Source: [Actinomadura] parvosata subsp. kistnae (lineage in GTDB: Bacteria > Actinomycetota > Actinomycetes > Streptosporangiales > Streptosporangiaceae). From it: DNA of 48,450 nt. Positions 1 to 9,808 of the stretch are shown piece after piece (position 1 is the first letter of the stretch; each line of letters opens with the position of its first letter). Below the pieces are notes generated by a model. It did not search any database, was not told the DNA's origin, and saw only the letters and a list, made by a program, of their open reading frames with translations. The stretch is from assembly GCF_900323885.1 (NCBI RefSeq), contig NZ_OOHJ01000034.1, positions 1 through 48,450 of the forward strand. Reading direction: 5' to 3'. The position numbers and the translations under genes were made by a program.

Positions 1-2
1 CC

Positions 3-161
3 ACGACCGGCGGCGGCACGCTGACGCTCACCGTCACCTGGACCGTCGAGGCCGACAAAGGCGAGTGGATCCCCACCGGATCGGTTCACGCACGGCGGCG
101 ACCGGCAGGGCTACTGGTCCCACTGCCGCACTGGCTGACCCCTCCTTGGAGAACGACGTGA
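3..161 (+). CDS. 3' end of an unrecognised protein of a conjugative module (partial)
   Basis: This open frame enters from the left window edge and ends at TGA 159-161. The visible 52 residues begin with a Thr/Gly beta-strand-like stretch (GTLTLTVTWTVEADKG), then an Arg/Pro-rich tail. The stop overlaps the GTG start of the next gene by 4 bp (GTGA), a sign of translational coupling, so both probably belong to one transfer operon. I do not recognise the family. The frame is favoured because of this overlap and its sensible composition. Confidence 0.5.
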   Translation, partial: TTGGGTLTLTVTWTVEADKGEWIPTGSVHARRRPAGLLVPLPHWLTPPWRTT

Positions 162-1880
162 AACGATTCCTCGGCAGCATCACCCGGCGAGAAAGACGCT
201 TCGCAGCCGCCGGCGTCGTCATCACCCTGACCCTTCTCATCCCCGTTGTGGCCACCGCAGAGCCCGGCCTGATCTCCGGCACCGAGCCCGGCACAGAGCA
301 AGCGGTGGATGCCGAACGCGGCGACTCCTGCCGCGACATGCTGCCCGCCGGCACCCCCAAGCTACGTGGTGTGCCGATGGCTCACCCCGCCCCAGGACGC
401 AGCGCAAGTGGCCACATTCTGGACAGCCGACGACGGCGCCAACCTCGAACGCGCCCAGCCCCTGCCGGCCCAGTACGTCCGTTGCAACCGCACGACCGAC
501 CTGTCGACCTCCCGCACCTGCAAGGGCGGCGAAACCCTCTGCAAGCAGCAGCCCACCGGCTGGTACCGGTGCGCCGACCAGGCCACTGGCAAGATCACCT
601 ACGAGGGGTACGTCAACGGCAAATGGGTCGTGCGATCAACGCCGCCCTCGACCGCACCACCGTCTACCGCAGCAGCCACCGTCACAGCGACCTCGACCGC
701 GTCGTCGAGCACCCCGGTCCGGACGATCGACGCCACCGCCGTGCTCCCCGCCCCACCCAGCCAGCCGCCCACCACACCGGCCGACAGCTCCGCCAGCGCC
801 AGGCCGACGGGCCAGAGCGAACCCCCGCCCGACGGCAACCCCGCCACCCCGACCCTCACCGAGGCCCCCAAGCCCACCAGCCCGGTTCCGACGGTGACCA
901 GCCAATCACCCGCCACCACTCCCACCACTACGCCCACCGTCGAGCCGACGGCCGAGCCGACCGCCACTGCAACCACTGCCGATGCCCCCGCCGTGCAGGC
1001 CATCGCGGCCACAGCCGCTGTGCGACCACGACTACGCGTCTGGGTGGAGACCGACTTGGCCGACGACTACACCGCCGGAGACGCACGCTTCACGGCCGCC
1101 CTGGACGCCGTCATCGCAGCCGCCAAAACGCCGGGCGTGATCGGCGTGAAATTCGCCGACAACCTCGGCTATACCGGCTTCACCAGCCCAGGCGACGTCA
1201 CTCGCTTCCTCACCCGCGCCGGTGGCGCCCTTCGCGCTGCGCTGCCCGGTAAACGATTGAGCATCGGCGTGGTGGTGCCCGAGCTCGGCTGCGGATCGGT
1301 CAAGGCGTGCATTCAGGCCATGCGCGCCAAAGCCCCGCTGGCTACCAAGGAGAACGTCACCCGCTACCTGAAGACCCGTGCCGCCGACCGCGTCGAGATC
1401 TCCACCGGCCTGTTCGGCCGCACCTACCGCCGGCACCATGTGCCCGACCCGAAGACCGGCAAGCCCACCCCGATCACCCCCGCCCTGGCCGCCCGCGCCC
1501 AGTGGATGAGCATCAGAGCCCTGGAATGGGACACCCTGGCCCAGATCGGCGCCCGCGAATACGGCCTCGCCCACACCGGCGACACCTCGGCCTGGGACCA
1601 AGCCGCCGCCACCACGCAGATCGACGCCCGCATCGGCACCGCCATCGCCCTCGGCGTGCCCACCATCACCCTGTGGGGACACCAGGCCGTCGACGACAAC
1701 CAGACCTACCGCCTGCTGGACGCGGGCCTCACCCCCAACGCCCTGTGGACCACCCTGACCCGCCAGGGTCTGCGCGGACGCCTGGCCGTCATCGTCGATG
1801 CGGCCTCCACCGAACGTGGCATCACCGCCGACCTCGCCGAACTCGCCAAGGCAGTGAGCGAAGTCTTCCTCCTTCTCTGA
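158..1880 (+). CDS. Secreted or anchored Pro/Thr-linker protein with C-terminal alpha/beta domain; apparent frameshift
   Basis: The GTG start gives VKRFLGSITRRERRFAAAG followed by a hydrophobic stretch ending VVATAEP, a good Sec signal. This frame is lost at a run of five C (354-358) and coding continues one frame over with YVVCRWLTPP. Reading one C fewer gives a single 573-residue protein. Next come a Cys-containing segment (VRC, TCKGG, YRCAD), about 120 residues of Pro/Thr/Ala linker, and a C-terminal domain of about 285 residues. Alternating strand/helix segments there (RLRVWVETDL, IGVKFADNLGYTG, LSIGVVVPELGC, GVPTITLWG) suggest a TIM-barrel hydrolase-like fold. That fold is an inference and I cannot name the family. 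It lies beside the VirD4-like gene, so a surface role in conjugation is possible. Confidence 0.55.
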
Positions 1881-1933
1881 CCACGCCCCGAACCGGCAGC
1901 CCCCTTCCGCCCGTGGAGAAGCCCCCATTCCCG

Positions 1934-2460
1934 ATGCGACCCGACGACCGGCTCTTTCCCGGCCCGCACCGGCCACGGGCCTTCACCGACGCCACCGACG
2001 GCGGCTACCCCGTCGAAACCGACCTCGAACCCGACCCGACGCCAGGCCGGCAGGACCCTGCGGCAGACGACGACGACCCGCCTCCGCCGCCCTCGCCCGT
2101 CAGCGGCCGCGCCCTGCACAACCCCCTGCCCCGGTCCGGCAGGCCACCACCGTCGAGGACGACTGGTACGGCCCGGAACCGGCCCGCGCCCGCTGGCGTG
2201 TCATCACCCCGATCGCCGTGCTGGTCGCCAGCGCCGCCCTCGGCATCTGGCTCGCCCTCCCCGCCTCGCGCCCACCTCAAGCGAGCACGCCGGCACCGTC
2301 CCCGGCCACCTCCCCACCGATGCGGGTGAGCGATCGGCCCGCCGCGCCGCGCACTTCCACCCCTCGCGCCAGCACCACCCGCGCCCCTCACGCACCCACG
2401 ACCCGCATCGACCCGCACCCCGGCACCCCGGCGGCAGAGGACAACGCCTCCCGCGACTGA
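1934..2460 (+). CDS. Single-pass membrane protein of the conjugative module; apparent frameshift(s)
   Basis: The first half (MRPDDRLFPGPHRPRAF) is acidic and Pro-rich. At the C run 2129-2132 the coding frame jumps: the plausible continuation VRQATTVEDDWYGPEPARAR then a transmembrane segment (VITPIAVLVASAALGIWLAL, about residues 90-112) lies in another frame. Adding one C reconciles them and gives about 175 residues. A Pro/Ser/Thr-rich outer part follows. Further Thr/Pro-rich open sequence after 2460 (TVTTTVTITTRPT) and a plausible ending CLTWDDCHDDPPDD with stop at 2622-2624, each in another frame, suggest the true gene reaches 2624 with more indels. The topology resembles small actinomycete conjugation proteins upstream of TraG/VirD4. 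Function is unknown. Confidence 0.45.
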
Positions 2461-2657
2461 ACGCCCGCCACGCACCGTCACCACCACCGTGACCATCACG
2501 ACCCGCCCCACCCGCACACCGCCGCCCACGGACCCGAAGAACCACCCCGCCCGCCTCGCCGGCACCTCCCACCCGCGCCTGCCTGACCTGGGACGACTGC
2601 CACGACGACCCGCCCGACGACTGACCCACCACCCGCCGCCCCTACCAGGACCATCAG

Positions 2658-4369
2658 ATGAGCCCACTGCCCTCCACGCTCACCCTCACCTCATGGGCCG
2701 TCGCCACCGCCGCGGCCCTGCTGACCCTCGCGCTTGTCGCCCTGGCCGCCGACCGGCTTCGCAACCCGCGCCGCCGCAGCGGATTGGCCCTGTGGTGGCG
2801 ACTGCGCTGGCGCCTGTATCCGGGACGCGGGTTCGCCCGCCGACTCGAGCTCCACCTCCACTACGGCCTCCCCGCCGCCCGCAAGGTCGCCCGCCGCGCC
2901 CGCCCCTGCCTGCGCGGCTGGTGGATCAGGCACGTCGTGCGGCGCAACGAGATCGCGCTGTTCCTCGGCTGGGCCCAAGGCTGGCTGATCCGCTTCCGCG
3001 CCTACGCCACCCTCGAAGACCACATCCTGTGCCTGGCCCCGCACAAGGAAGGCAAGACCGCCCACCTGGCAGGCTGGATCATCGACGCCCCCGGCGCCGC
3101 CATCGTTACCAGCATCCGCGACGACGTCGTCGACCTGACCGCCGGCCTGCGCGGCAACGTCGAACTGTTCAACCCGAACGCTTCGGCACTTGGGCCTCCA
3201 CCGTCCGCTGGTCACCCGTCCACGGCTGCCACGACCCCGCCACCGCCCTGCGCCGCGCCGCCACCATGGTCGCCGCCACCGAAACCGGCGGCCTGTCCGA
3301 CCAGACGTTCTGGACCAACCAGGCCGCCATGACCCTGGCCGCCCTCCTGTACGCCGCCGGCCTGGAAGACCTCAGCCTGGAACACGTGGACGCCTGGACC
3401 CTGAACGAAGACCCCACCCCGTTGAAGATCCTCACCCGGCCCCGCCCCGGCCACAACACCAGCCGCGCCGCCGCCCTGGTCCGCCGCTACCACAACCTGC
3501 ACGTCCGCACCCGCGACTCCATCTACCTCACCCTGCGCCAGGTCCTGCGCTGCATGGACGACCCCGCCATCGCCCACCTGCTCTGCCCACCGGTCGGCGA
3601 AGGCCTGGACCTGGAAGCCTTCCTGCGCCAGCGCGGCACCCTCTACCTCATCTCCGGAGACAGCACCCACCCCGCCACCCCTCTCCTGTTCGCCACCCTG
3701 ATCTCCGAAATCCACCACCAGGCCCGCATGCTCGCCTCTCCACGACCCAACCGGCGCATGGACCCGCCCGTCACCTTCGTCCTGGACGAAGCCCCGGAAA
3801 TCTGTCCCATCCCGCAACTGCCCGGCTGGATCGCCACCGCAGCCGGCTCCGGCTTCGTCTTCATCATCGCCGGCCAATCCTGGTCGCAATTCCAGCACCG
3901 CTGGAGCGAACACGGCGCGACCACCATCTGGAACAACTGCAAAGCCAAAATGCTGTTCGGCGCCACCTCCGACCCGCACGACCTGAAAGTCATGTCCGAC
4001 CTGGCCGGCGAGATCACCCTGCCGTATCGCGAGAAAACCGTCGACAGCTCCGGCAAGCCCTACTACACCCGCCGCTGGGAAACCGTCCCGGTCCTGCCAC
4101 CCGACCACGCCCGCCGCCTGCCCACCTGGCGCGCCCTGGTCGTGCGCCGCAACGCCACCCCCACCATCGTCCGCACCGAACAGGTCTGGAAACGCGCCGA
4201 CTACAAACGCTGGAAAACCAAAGACGGCACCATCCCCTTCCTCCCGCTCACCCCCACCCCACCAGCACCAACCCCGGCCACAACCCAACCATCAACGGAC
4301 GACTCCGCCACCCCGCCACCGACCAGACAGCCACGCTCCTCCCGCCCCTGGCACATCAAACGCCCCTGA
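2658..4369 (+). CDS. VirD4/TraG-like type IV coupling protein (conjugative DNA transfer ATPase); apparent frameshift
   Basis: One N-terminal membrane segment (AVATAAALLTLALVALAA) precedes a Walker A motif APHKEGKT at residues 127-134. After NVELFNPN the frame breaks at 3180-3181, where one base appears missing, and continues with FGTWASTVRWSPVHGC. The second part holds Walker B VTFVLDEAPE (near residue 375) and the coupling-protein signature GSGFVFIIAGQSWSQFQHRW ... NNCKAKMLFG. The corrected protein is about 570 residues with a Pro-rich tail, normal for the family. Such ATPases bring the DNA substrate to the transfer channel at the inner membrane. As sequenced the gene is split, so it may be inactive or mis-sequenced. 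Confidence 0.8.
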
Positions 4370-4380
4370 CCTGATACACC

Positions 4381-4905
4381 ATGACCGACCCCAACACCGG
4401 CCCCGCCCACGCCGACGACCCCACCGACACCATCGCCGCTCTCGCCGCCGACCTCGAGCACCTGTCCCACATCGTCACCAGCCTGACCACCACCGGGACG
4501 GCCAAAAACACCGCTCCCCAACTCCAGCCACCACCCCGCCCCTGGTGCTGGCCCAAAATGCCCCACGCCCGCAAAGCCGACCGGCTCGGCGAACTCGGCG
4601 ACTGGCTGACCCAGGTGCTCTTCGGCTGGCCCACCGCCCAGCGCGCCATCCAACCCTGCTGGCCCCGCCACTGGGACGTCATCGAAGAAATCTCCATGCT
4701 GTACTGCACCTGGAAGACCGCCTACCTATGGGAGGGAGCAACCGCCGGCGACGCCGCCGAACACCTCGACCGATGGCTCCCCAACGCCCTGGAAAGAATC
4801 GAGATCAGACTGCGCCCCTGCAGCCAAAACCACCAACCCGACGGCCCCCGACGCGACGACACCGCCATCATCGCGGCCGTCCAGGACGAGCTGCGCTGGC
4901 TCTGA
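4381..4905 (+). CDS. DUF4913-like protein of actinomycete conjugative elements
   Basis: A 174-residue soluble protein starting 11 bp after the VirD4-like gene, so probably in the same operon. The N-terminal 40 residues contain a short helical stretch (TIAALAADLEHLSHIV). The core has conserved-looking Trp/Pro positions (PRPWCWPKMP, CWPRHWDVIEEISMLYCTWK, HLDRWLPNALERIEIRL) matching the pattern I know from DUF4913 proteins (Trp-rich, HPE-like helix, W-x-x-x-hL). Those occur next to TraG-like genes in actinomycete plasmids and ICEs. Biochemical role is unknown. The family call is pattern recognition only. It is the last intact gene before the nested IS block. Confidence 0.5.
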   Translation: MTDPNTGPAHADDPTDTIAALAADLEHLSHIVTSLTTTGTAKNTAPQLQPPPRPWCWPKMPHARKADRLGELGDWLTQVLFGWPTAQRAIQPCWPRHWDVIEEISMLYCTWKTAYLWEGATAGDAAEHLDRWLPNALERIEIRLRPCSQNHQPDGPRRDDTAIIAAVQDELRWL

Positions 4906-4955
4906 CAACCCTCACAGCCGACCGCGCCACGACCGCGGGGGGGTATCACTCCAGG

Positions 4956-6605
4956 GGCTCTGCCAAGATTCCTGTGGTGACAGAAGGTGCTGTTCCATCC
5001 ACACTCCGCTGCTCTGGATGAGACCGTGAACGGTGTGCAACCGTGACATGGTGACCGTGCTCTTCCCGCACCTGGCCGCGGTGGAGATCGAGCAGGTGGA
5101 TCGTCAGGACGGCCAGATCCGGGTGGTGGCCCGCACGCGAGGCGATCCGGTGTGCTGCCCCTCGTGCGGGACGGCCACGGGCAAGGTGCACGGCTATCAC
5201 CGGCGCCGCCTGGCCGATCGCCCGGTGGACGGGCTGCCCGTGGTGATCGAGCTGAGGTTACGACGCCTGGTGTGCATCAACCTGGACTGCGCGCGGCAGA
5301 CCTTCCACGAGCAGGTGCCGGGTCTGGCCGGCCGCTACGGACGTCGCACGGCGGGCGCGACGGCGCTGGTGATCGCATGCGCGCTGGCGCTGGCTGGGCG
5401 AGCCGGCGCATCTCTCCTGGCCACGATCGGGCTCCTGCTCAGCCGCACCAGCGTGCTGAGCACCTTGATGGCACTGCCGGAGCCGCCGTCGACCGTCCCG
5501 GCGGTGATCGGCGTGGACGACTTCGCGATCAAGCGGGGTCAGCGGTATGCCACCATCATCATCGATGCCGTCACCCATCGCTGCCTGGACGTGCTGCCCG
5601 ATCGGCTCGGCGTCACCTTCGCCCACTGGCTGCAAGCGCATCCCGGAGTCCAGCTCATCTGCCGGGACCGCTCGGCCGCGTACGCGGCCGGCGCCCGCGA
5701 CGGCGCGCCGCAGGCGGTGCAGTGTGCCGATCGCTGGCACCTGCTCAACAACCTCAGCGAGGCCGTCGAGAAACTCGCCCTGGCCCACCGGGGCTGCTTC
5801 CGCGACATCGCCACCGGCCAGGGCCGCGACGAAGGCCCCACCGTACGGCGCACCCGCAGCCGGTATGCGGCCATCCACGCGCTGCTCGGCCAGGGCGTGA
5901 CGAACAACGAGATCGCCCGCCGGCTCCACCTCGCCTTGAACACCGTCAAGAAGTACGCCCGCGCCCCACACGTCGAGCAGCTGATCGGCGGCTCGAAACG
6001 GGGTGCCACGCTGGTCGACCCGTTTCGTGACTACCTGCGCAGCCGCCGAGCCGCCGAACCCGGCGTGACCGTGTGGGCCCTGCTGCGGGAGATCAAGTCG
6101 ATGGGGTACCAGGGCGGCTCCACGCTGCTGTATCGCTACCTGGGCCAAGGACGCGCCGAGGACGCTCCGGCGCCGCCCTCACCCCGCCGCGTCGCCAGCT
6201 GGATCATGACCGACCCGGCCCACCTCAGCCCCGGCCGCACGACCCGGCTGCAGGAAGTACTGGACTGCTGCCTGGAGCTGAAGCAGGCCACCGAGCATGT
6301 ACGCACCTTCGCCGACCTGCTCACCCAGCGCCAGGGACACCGGCTGGACGACTGGATCGCCGACGTTCGCGCCGGCGATCTGCACCCCTTGCGCTCCTTC
6401 GCCGAAGGACTGCTCATCGACCACGACGCCGTCGTCGCCGGTCTCACCCTGCCCTACAGCAACGGCCCCACAGAAGGCGTGGTCAACAAGATTAAACTGC
6501 TGAAACGGCAGATGTACGGGCGAGCCGGTCTGGCCCTGCTCCGAAAACGGATACTTCTCACGATCGCTAGAAATTGAGCGTTACCACGGGAATCTTGGCA
6601 GAGCC
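4956..6605 (+). mobile_element. ISL3-family insertion sequence, complete
   Basis: The ends are 26-bp inverted repeats identical at 24 positions (ggctctgccaagattcc at the left, 4956-4981; complement at 6580-6605). They are flanked by the 8-bp direct repeat actccagg at 4948-4955 and 6606-6613, the duplication length expected for ISL3. The 1650-bp element holds one transposase gene. It was inserted into the left terminal repeat of the surrounding IS256-type element, so it is younger and has probably crippled that element's left end. Confidence 0.93.
5048..6577 (+). CDS. ISL3-family transposase
   Basis: The protein has an N-terminal zinc-ribbon pattern (CCPSCGTATGKVHGYHRR and CINLDCARQTFHE), an HTH-like region, and a DDE catalytic core. 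The first Asp is in VIGVDDFAIKRGQRYATI, the second in LICRDRSAAYAAGAR, and the Glu in GPTEGVVNKIKLLKRQ near the C-terminus. About 509 residues is somewhat long but acceptable for the family. I prefer the ATG at 5048; GTG 5033 in the same frame is an alternative and neither has a clear Shine-Dalgarno. The stop lies 2 bp before the right terminal repeat. No frame damage is seen, so the element may be active. Confidence 0.93.
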   Translation: MVTVLFPHLAAVEIEQVDRQDGQIRVVARTRGDPVCCPSCGTATGKVHGYHRRRLADRPVDGLPVVIELRLRRLVCINLDCARQTFHEQVPGLAGRYGRRTAGATALVIACALALAGRAGASLLATIGLLLSRTSVLSTLMALPEPPSTVPAVIGVDDFAIKRGQRYATIIIDAVTHRCLDVLPDRLGVTFAHWLQAHPGVQLICRDRSAAYAAGARDGAPQAVQCADRWHLLNNLSEAVEKLALAHRGCFRDIATGQGRDEGPTVRRTRSRYAAIHALLGQGVTNNEIARRLHLALNTVKKYARAPHVEQLIGGSKRGATLVDPFRDYLRSRRAAEPGVTVWALLREIKSMGYQGGSTLLYRYLGQGRAEDAPAPPSPRRVASWIMTDPAHLSPGRTTRLQEVLDCCLELKQATEHVRTFADLLTQRQGHRLDDWIADVRAGDLHPLRSFAEGLLIDHDAVVAGLTLPYSNGPTEGVVNKIKLLKRQMYGRAGLALLRKRILLTIARN

Positions 6606-7631
6606 ACTCCAGGTGTGGAAATGATCATCAAACGTAGACGAAAGTCTGCGACGATCATTCACCATCTCGGGGGAGAACACGATCATGTCCACGACACGGG
6701 GAAGAACCGCGCTGGCCGCGGTGGGGCAAGACCAGCGCGATGATGCATCGGCGCTGCTGGGGGCGGCTGCGCATCATGGCGGGGAACAATCCCCCCAGCG
6801 TGACGGTGAGGTGCCGTTGCGGGACCTGCTCGGCGATCACGTGCTGGACCTGCTGCTGGAACGCTCACGCGACGGCGCCGGCGGGCTGCGGCTGACCGGT
6901 GAAGGCTCGATGCTCGGCGAGCTGGTCAAGGCGGTGCTGGAACGCGCGCTGGAGGCCGAGCTGTCGTCGCATCTGGGCTATGGCAAGCACGAGGTGGCCG
7001 GCCACGGCTCGGGCAACTCCCGCAACGGCAGGATCGGCAAGACCGTGCAGACCGGGGTCGGGCCGGTCCGGCTGGCCGTGCCCCGGGACCGGGCCGGTAC
7101 CTTCGAGCCGGTGCTGGTGCCCAAGCGGGCCGGCCGCGTCTCCGGCGGCCTGGACGACATGATCATCAGCCTGTACGCGCACGGCATGAGTGTGCGCGAT
7201 ATCCAGCACCACCTGCGCCAGATCTACGAGGTCGAACTCAGTCACGAGGCCATCTCCAACATCACCGACGCCGTGCTGGAAGAGGTCCGCGCCTGGCAGG
7301 CCCGGCCGCTGGAAGCGGTCTACCCGGTGGTGTTCCTGGACGCCATCGTGGTCAAGGTCCGCGACAACCACAGCGTCCAGGCCAAGCCCGCCTACCTGGC
7401 GGTCGGCATCGACGCCGACGGCGACAAGCACGTCCTCGGGATCTGGCTGGCCAAGACCCCGCTCGATACCGCCACCGCCGGCGAATCGGCGCGGTTCTGG
7501 ACCACGGTGATGACCGACCTGAAAAACCGGGGCGTGCGCGATATCCTCATCGCCTGCACCGACGGCCTGACCGGCTTCGAAGACGCCATCCACGCGGCGT
7601 TCCCGCACACCACCGTGCAGGCCTGCGTCGT

Positions 7632-9755
7632 TCACTGTGGCTGCCAAAAATCAACATGCTGGTTTTCCTGGGTCGGCATGCTCGTGTGGTGGGTCGGTCG
7701 AGGCGAGGAGGGCGGCGGCCGAGGCGTAGCGGTGGCCGGCGGGGGTGATCGCGGGCCGTGGGTGCAGAGGATGGGCAGGACGTCGTTGACCGCGTTCCAC
7801 AGGGTGCTCCGGCTTATGCCGAACAGTTCGGCGAGGGTGTCGAGGGTGCAGACGCGGCGCTGGTAGAGGATCGTGGCGAGGATCCGGTCCCCGTCAGTGA
7901 TCTTTTGTCGGAACACTCCGCCTCGGGAACCGGGGCGGCGGTTGCCTCCGCGTTGGCGGTGGCGGCGCTGTTCGATCGCGGCGGCGTAGGGCACGATCAA
8001 TTTCTCGAGCATGGCATCCAGCGTCTTGCGGCTCATGCCGGTCAGGCGCGGGTCGGTCAGTGCGTGATGGGTCGGGCTTGCCGGAACGTGCGAGGCCGGG
8101 TCGGTGCCGGTGGCCCAGGCGCGTAGGTCGTCTGCTCGGGTGAAGTAGCGGACGACGGCCGGGGTGATGTTGATTTTCTGCTCGTCCAGGAGTTGCCGGG
8201 TGGCTTTGATCGCCTGGCCGATTGTGACGGGGTTGATCTCGAGCAGGTCACACAGCACTTTCTGGGGGCAGACCTGCCGCAGGTAGATGACGGTGATCAG
8301 GACCTCGTCCGAGCTGGACAGCAGTGCTCGGCTGCGGCCGGTGGTGGCCACCCGCCGGCCGCCGCGCAGCACGAACCGGCGTTGCTCGGCCCGGGCCTCC
8401 TGGGCCGGGGCGAGCCGGGCGCGCAGCGCGTCGAGTTCGTCGCTGCTCATGCCGGTCAGGCGGGGGCCGGCGAGCAGCTGCAGGGTCTGGGCTCGGGCCG
8501 TGGCTCGCTGATCGGCACGCAGCGGGACGGCTTGCCCGCCCTTCGGGGCGATGCTGTAGTTCCAGGCTCCGCGTTCAGGGTGGGCGGTGATGGGCAGGGC
8601 GTGGAGCTGGTCGCGGCTGACCGAGACTCCGGTCGGGTAGGAGTCGGGATCGAGGGCGGCCTCGACCCTCAGCCCGGCCGAGGTCGTGGTCGCCGCGATC
8701 GTGTTGAGAACGACTTGATGGCTGGTCAACGGCCGTCCGCGCCAATTCATCGTGATGTGTGAGAACAACCGGTGCTCGATCTTGTTCCACTTCGAGGTGC
8801 CCGGAGGGAAGTGGCAGACCGTGACCGTCAGTCCGGCCTCGGCGGCGAATGCGGCCAGTTCGGCTTTCCAGAGCCGGTAGCGGTAGCTGTTGGAACCGCC
8901 CGCATCCGCGGTGATCAGCAGCCGAGAGGCGCGCGGGTAGTCGGCATGGCCACGCGCCTGCCACCAGCGGCGGATCGAGGCGACCGCGAACGCCGCGGTG
9001 TCGTGGTCGACTCCGACGTTCACCCAGCCGGTGTTGGCGGTCATGTCGTAGATCCCGTAGGGCACCACCGTCTCGACGTTCGGGCCGGCCCAGAAGCTGT
9101 GGTCCTCGACCTGCACCGGCTCGCCGCGCGGCCGCCATTTCCGCCCGCCCATCGGCAGCAGCCCCAACTGCTCCTTCTTCTTCGCATCCACGCTGATCAC
9201 CGGCTCGCCCGACGCCTGATGCTCCTTGACCTGCTCGTTGATGTAGCGGAACTGTGCGTCCCGATCAGGATGCTGATCGCCTTCCAACGTCTTGGCGGTG
9301 CCTTGCAGGCTGAACCCGTTCGTCTTCAACAGCCGGCCCACCGTCGGCGCGGTCACCCGATGCCCCTGCCGGGACAACTCCGCAGCCAGATGCCGCAGCG
9401 ACTTCGTCGTCCACCGCAGCGGTGATTCGGGATCTCCGCGCTCGTCCGGCTCGACCAGCCCCATCAACGCTGGAAGCAGCAGTGAATCAACAGCCTCGGC
9501 CCGCCATCTGCCGCCCCCTGCGCGCCTGACCCGCCCATCAGGCAGCGGTTCAGCACCGGACTCGAGCTCGAGCACGCCCTTGCGGACCGTGGTCTCGCTG
9601 ACCCCAGCCACCCGCGCGACTAATCGAACACCCCCATGACCCAGCAGTCGGGCCTCGGTCGCTAACGCCAGACGCCGTTGACGCTCGTTCAGATGCGGCA
9701 GCAACACCGCGAACCGCGCTGCAAGCTGACCGCGGACTTCGCCAGGGATGGGCAT
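7632..9755 (-). CDS. ISAzo13-family transposase with long duplicated C-terminal extension
   Basis: A 707-residue protein from ATG 9755. The N-terminal region has an HTH-like segment (LVARVAGVSETTVRKGVLEL) and SPLRWTTKSLRHLAAEL. The DDE core of the Rhodopirellula/ISAzo13 type follows: PVISVDAKKKEQLG, RLLITADAGGSNSYRYRLW and HFPPGTSKWNKIEHRLF. From about residue 430 there are two related segments of 100-138 residues, each beginning PRLTGMS and each ending in a helix-turn-helix-like stretch (CDLLEINPVTIGQAI and AELFGISRSTLWNAV). The last 40 residues are Pro-rich. The frame runs through the IS end and its stop (7632-7634) lies in the host gene. Divergent orientation to the host transposase. Confidence 0.88.
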   Translation of the reverse strand: MPIPGEVRGQLAARFAVLLPHLNERQRRLALATEARLLGHGGVRLVARVAGVSETTVRKGVLELESGAEPLPDGRVRRAGGGRWRAEAVDSLLLPALMGLVEPDERGDPESPLRWTTKSLRHLAAELSRQGHRVTAPTVGRLLKTNGFSLQGTAKTLEGDQHPDRDAQFRYINEQVKEHQASGEPVISVDAKKKEQLGLLPMGGRKWRPRGEPVQVEDHSFWAGPNVETVVPYGIYDMTANTGWVNVGVDHDTAAFAVASIRRWWQARGHADYPRASRLLITADAGGSNSYRYRLWKAELAAFAAEAGLTVTVCHFPPGTSKWNKIEHRLFSHITMNWRGRPLTSHQVVLNTIAATTTSAGLRVEAALDPDSYPTGVSVSRDQLHALPITAHPERGAWNYSIAPKGGQAVPLRADQRATARAQTLQLLAGPRLTGMSSDELDALRARLAPAQEARAEQRRFVLRGGRRVATTGRSRALLSSSDEVLITVIYLRQVCPQKVLCDLLEINPVTIGQAIKATRQLLDEQKINITPAVVRYFTRADDLRAWATGTDPASHVPASPTHHALTDPRLTGMSRKTLDAMLEKLIVPYAAAIEQRRHRQRGGNRRPGSRGGVFRQKITDGDRILATILYQRRVCTLDTLAELFGISRSTLWNAVNDVLPILCTHGPRSPPPATATPRPPPSSPRPTHHTSMPTQENQHVDFWQPQ

Positions 9756-9808
9756 ACCACGTCATCGAACCGGAAACCGAGAAGCACCGTGTTGTTTCCT
9801 TACAACCA
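7636..9808 (-). mobile_element. ISAzo13-family insertion sequence inside the IS256-type transposase gene
   Basis: The ends show related inverted repeats: tggctgccaaaaatcaaca near 7638 against tggttgtaaggaaacaaca read inward from 9808, 13 of 19 identical. The trinucleotide cac occurs at 7633-7635 and 9809-9811. Deleting the element plus one cac restores the host transposase frame exactly. A 3-bp duplication and 2.17 kb length fit what I know of ISAzo13. The terminal repeats are slightly offset against the duplication, so edges are uncertain by 1-2 bp. Confidence 0.82.

Noticed and set aside
6685..7866. A 393-residue protein formed by the 5' part of the IS256-type transposase plus IS sequence
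   Set aside because: Residues after His317 are read from the inserted ISAzo13 element; it is an interrupted transposase, not a new fusion.
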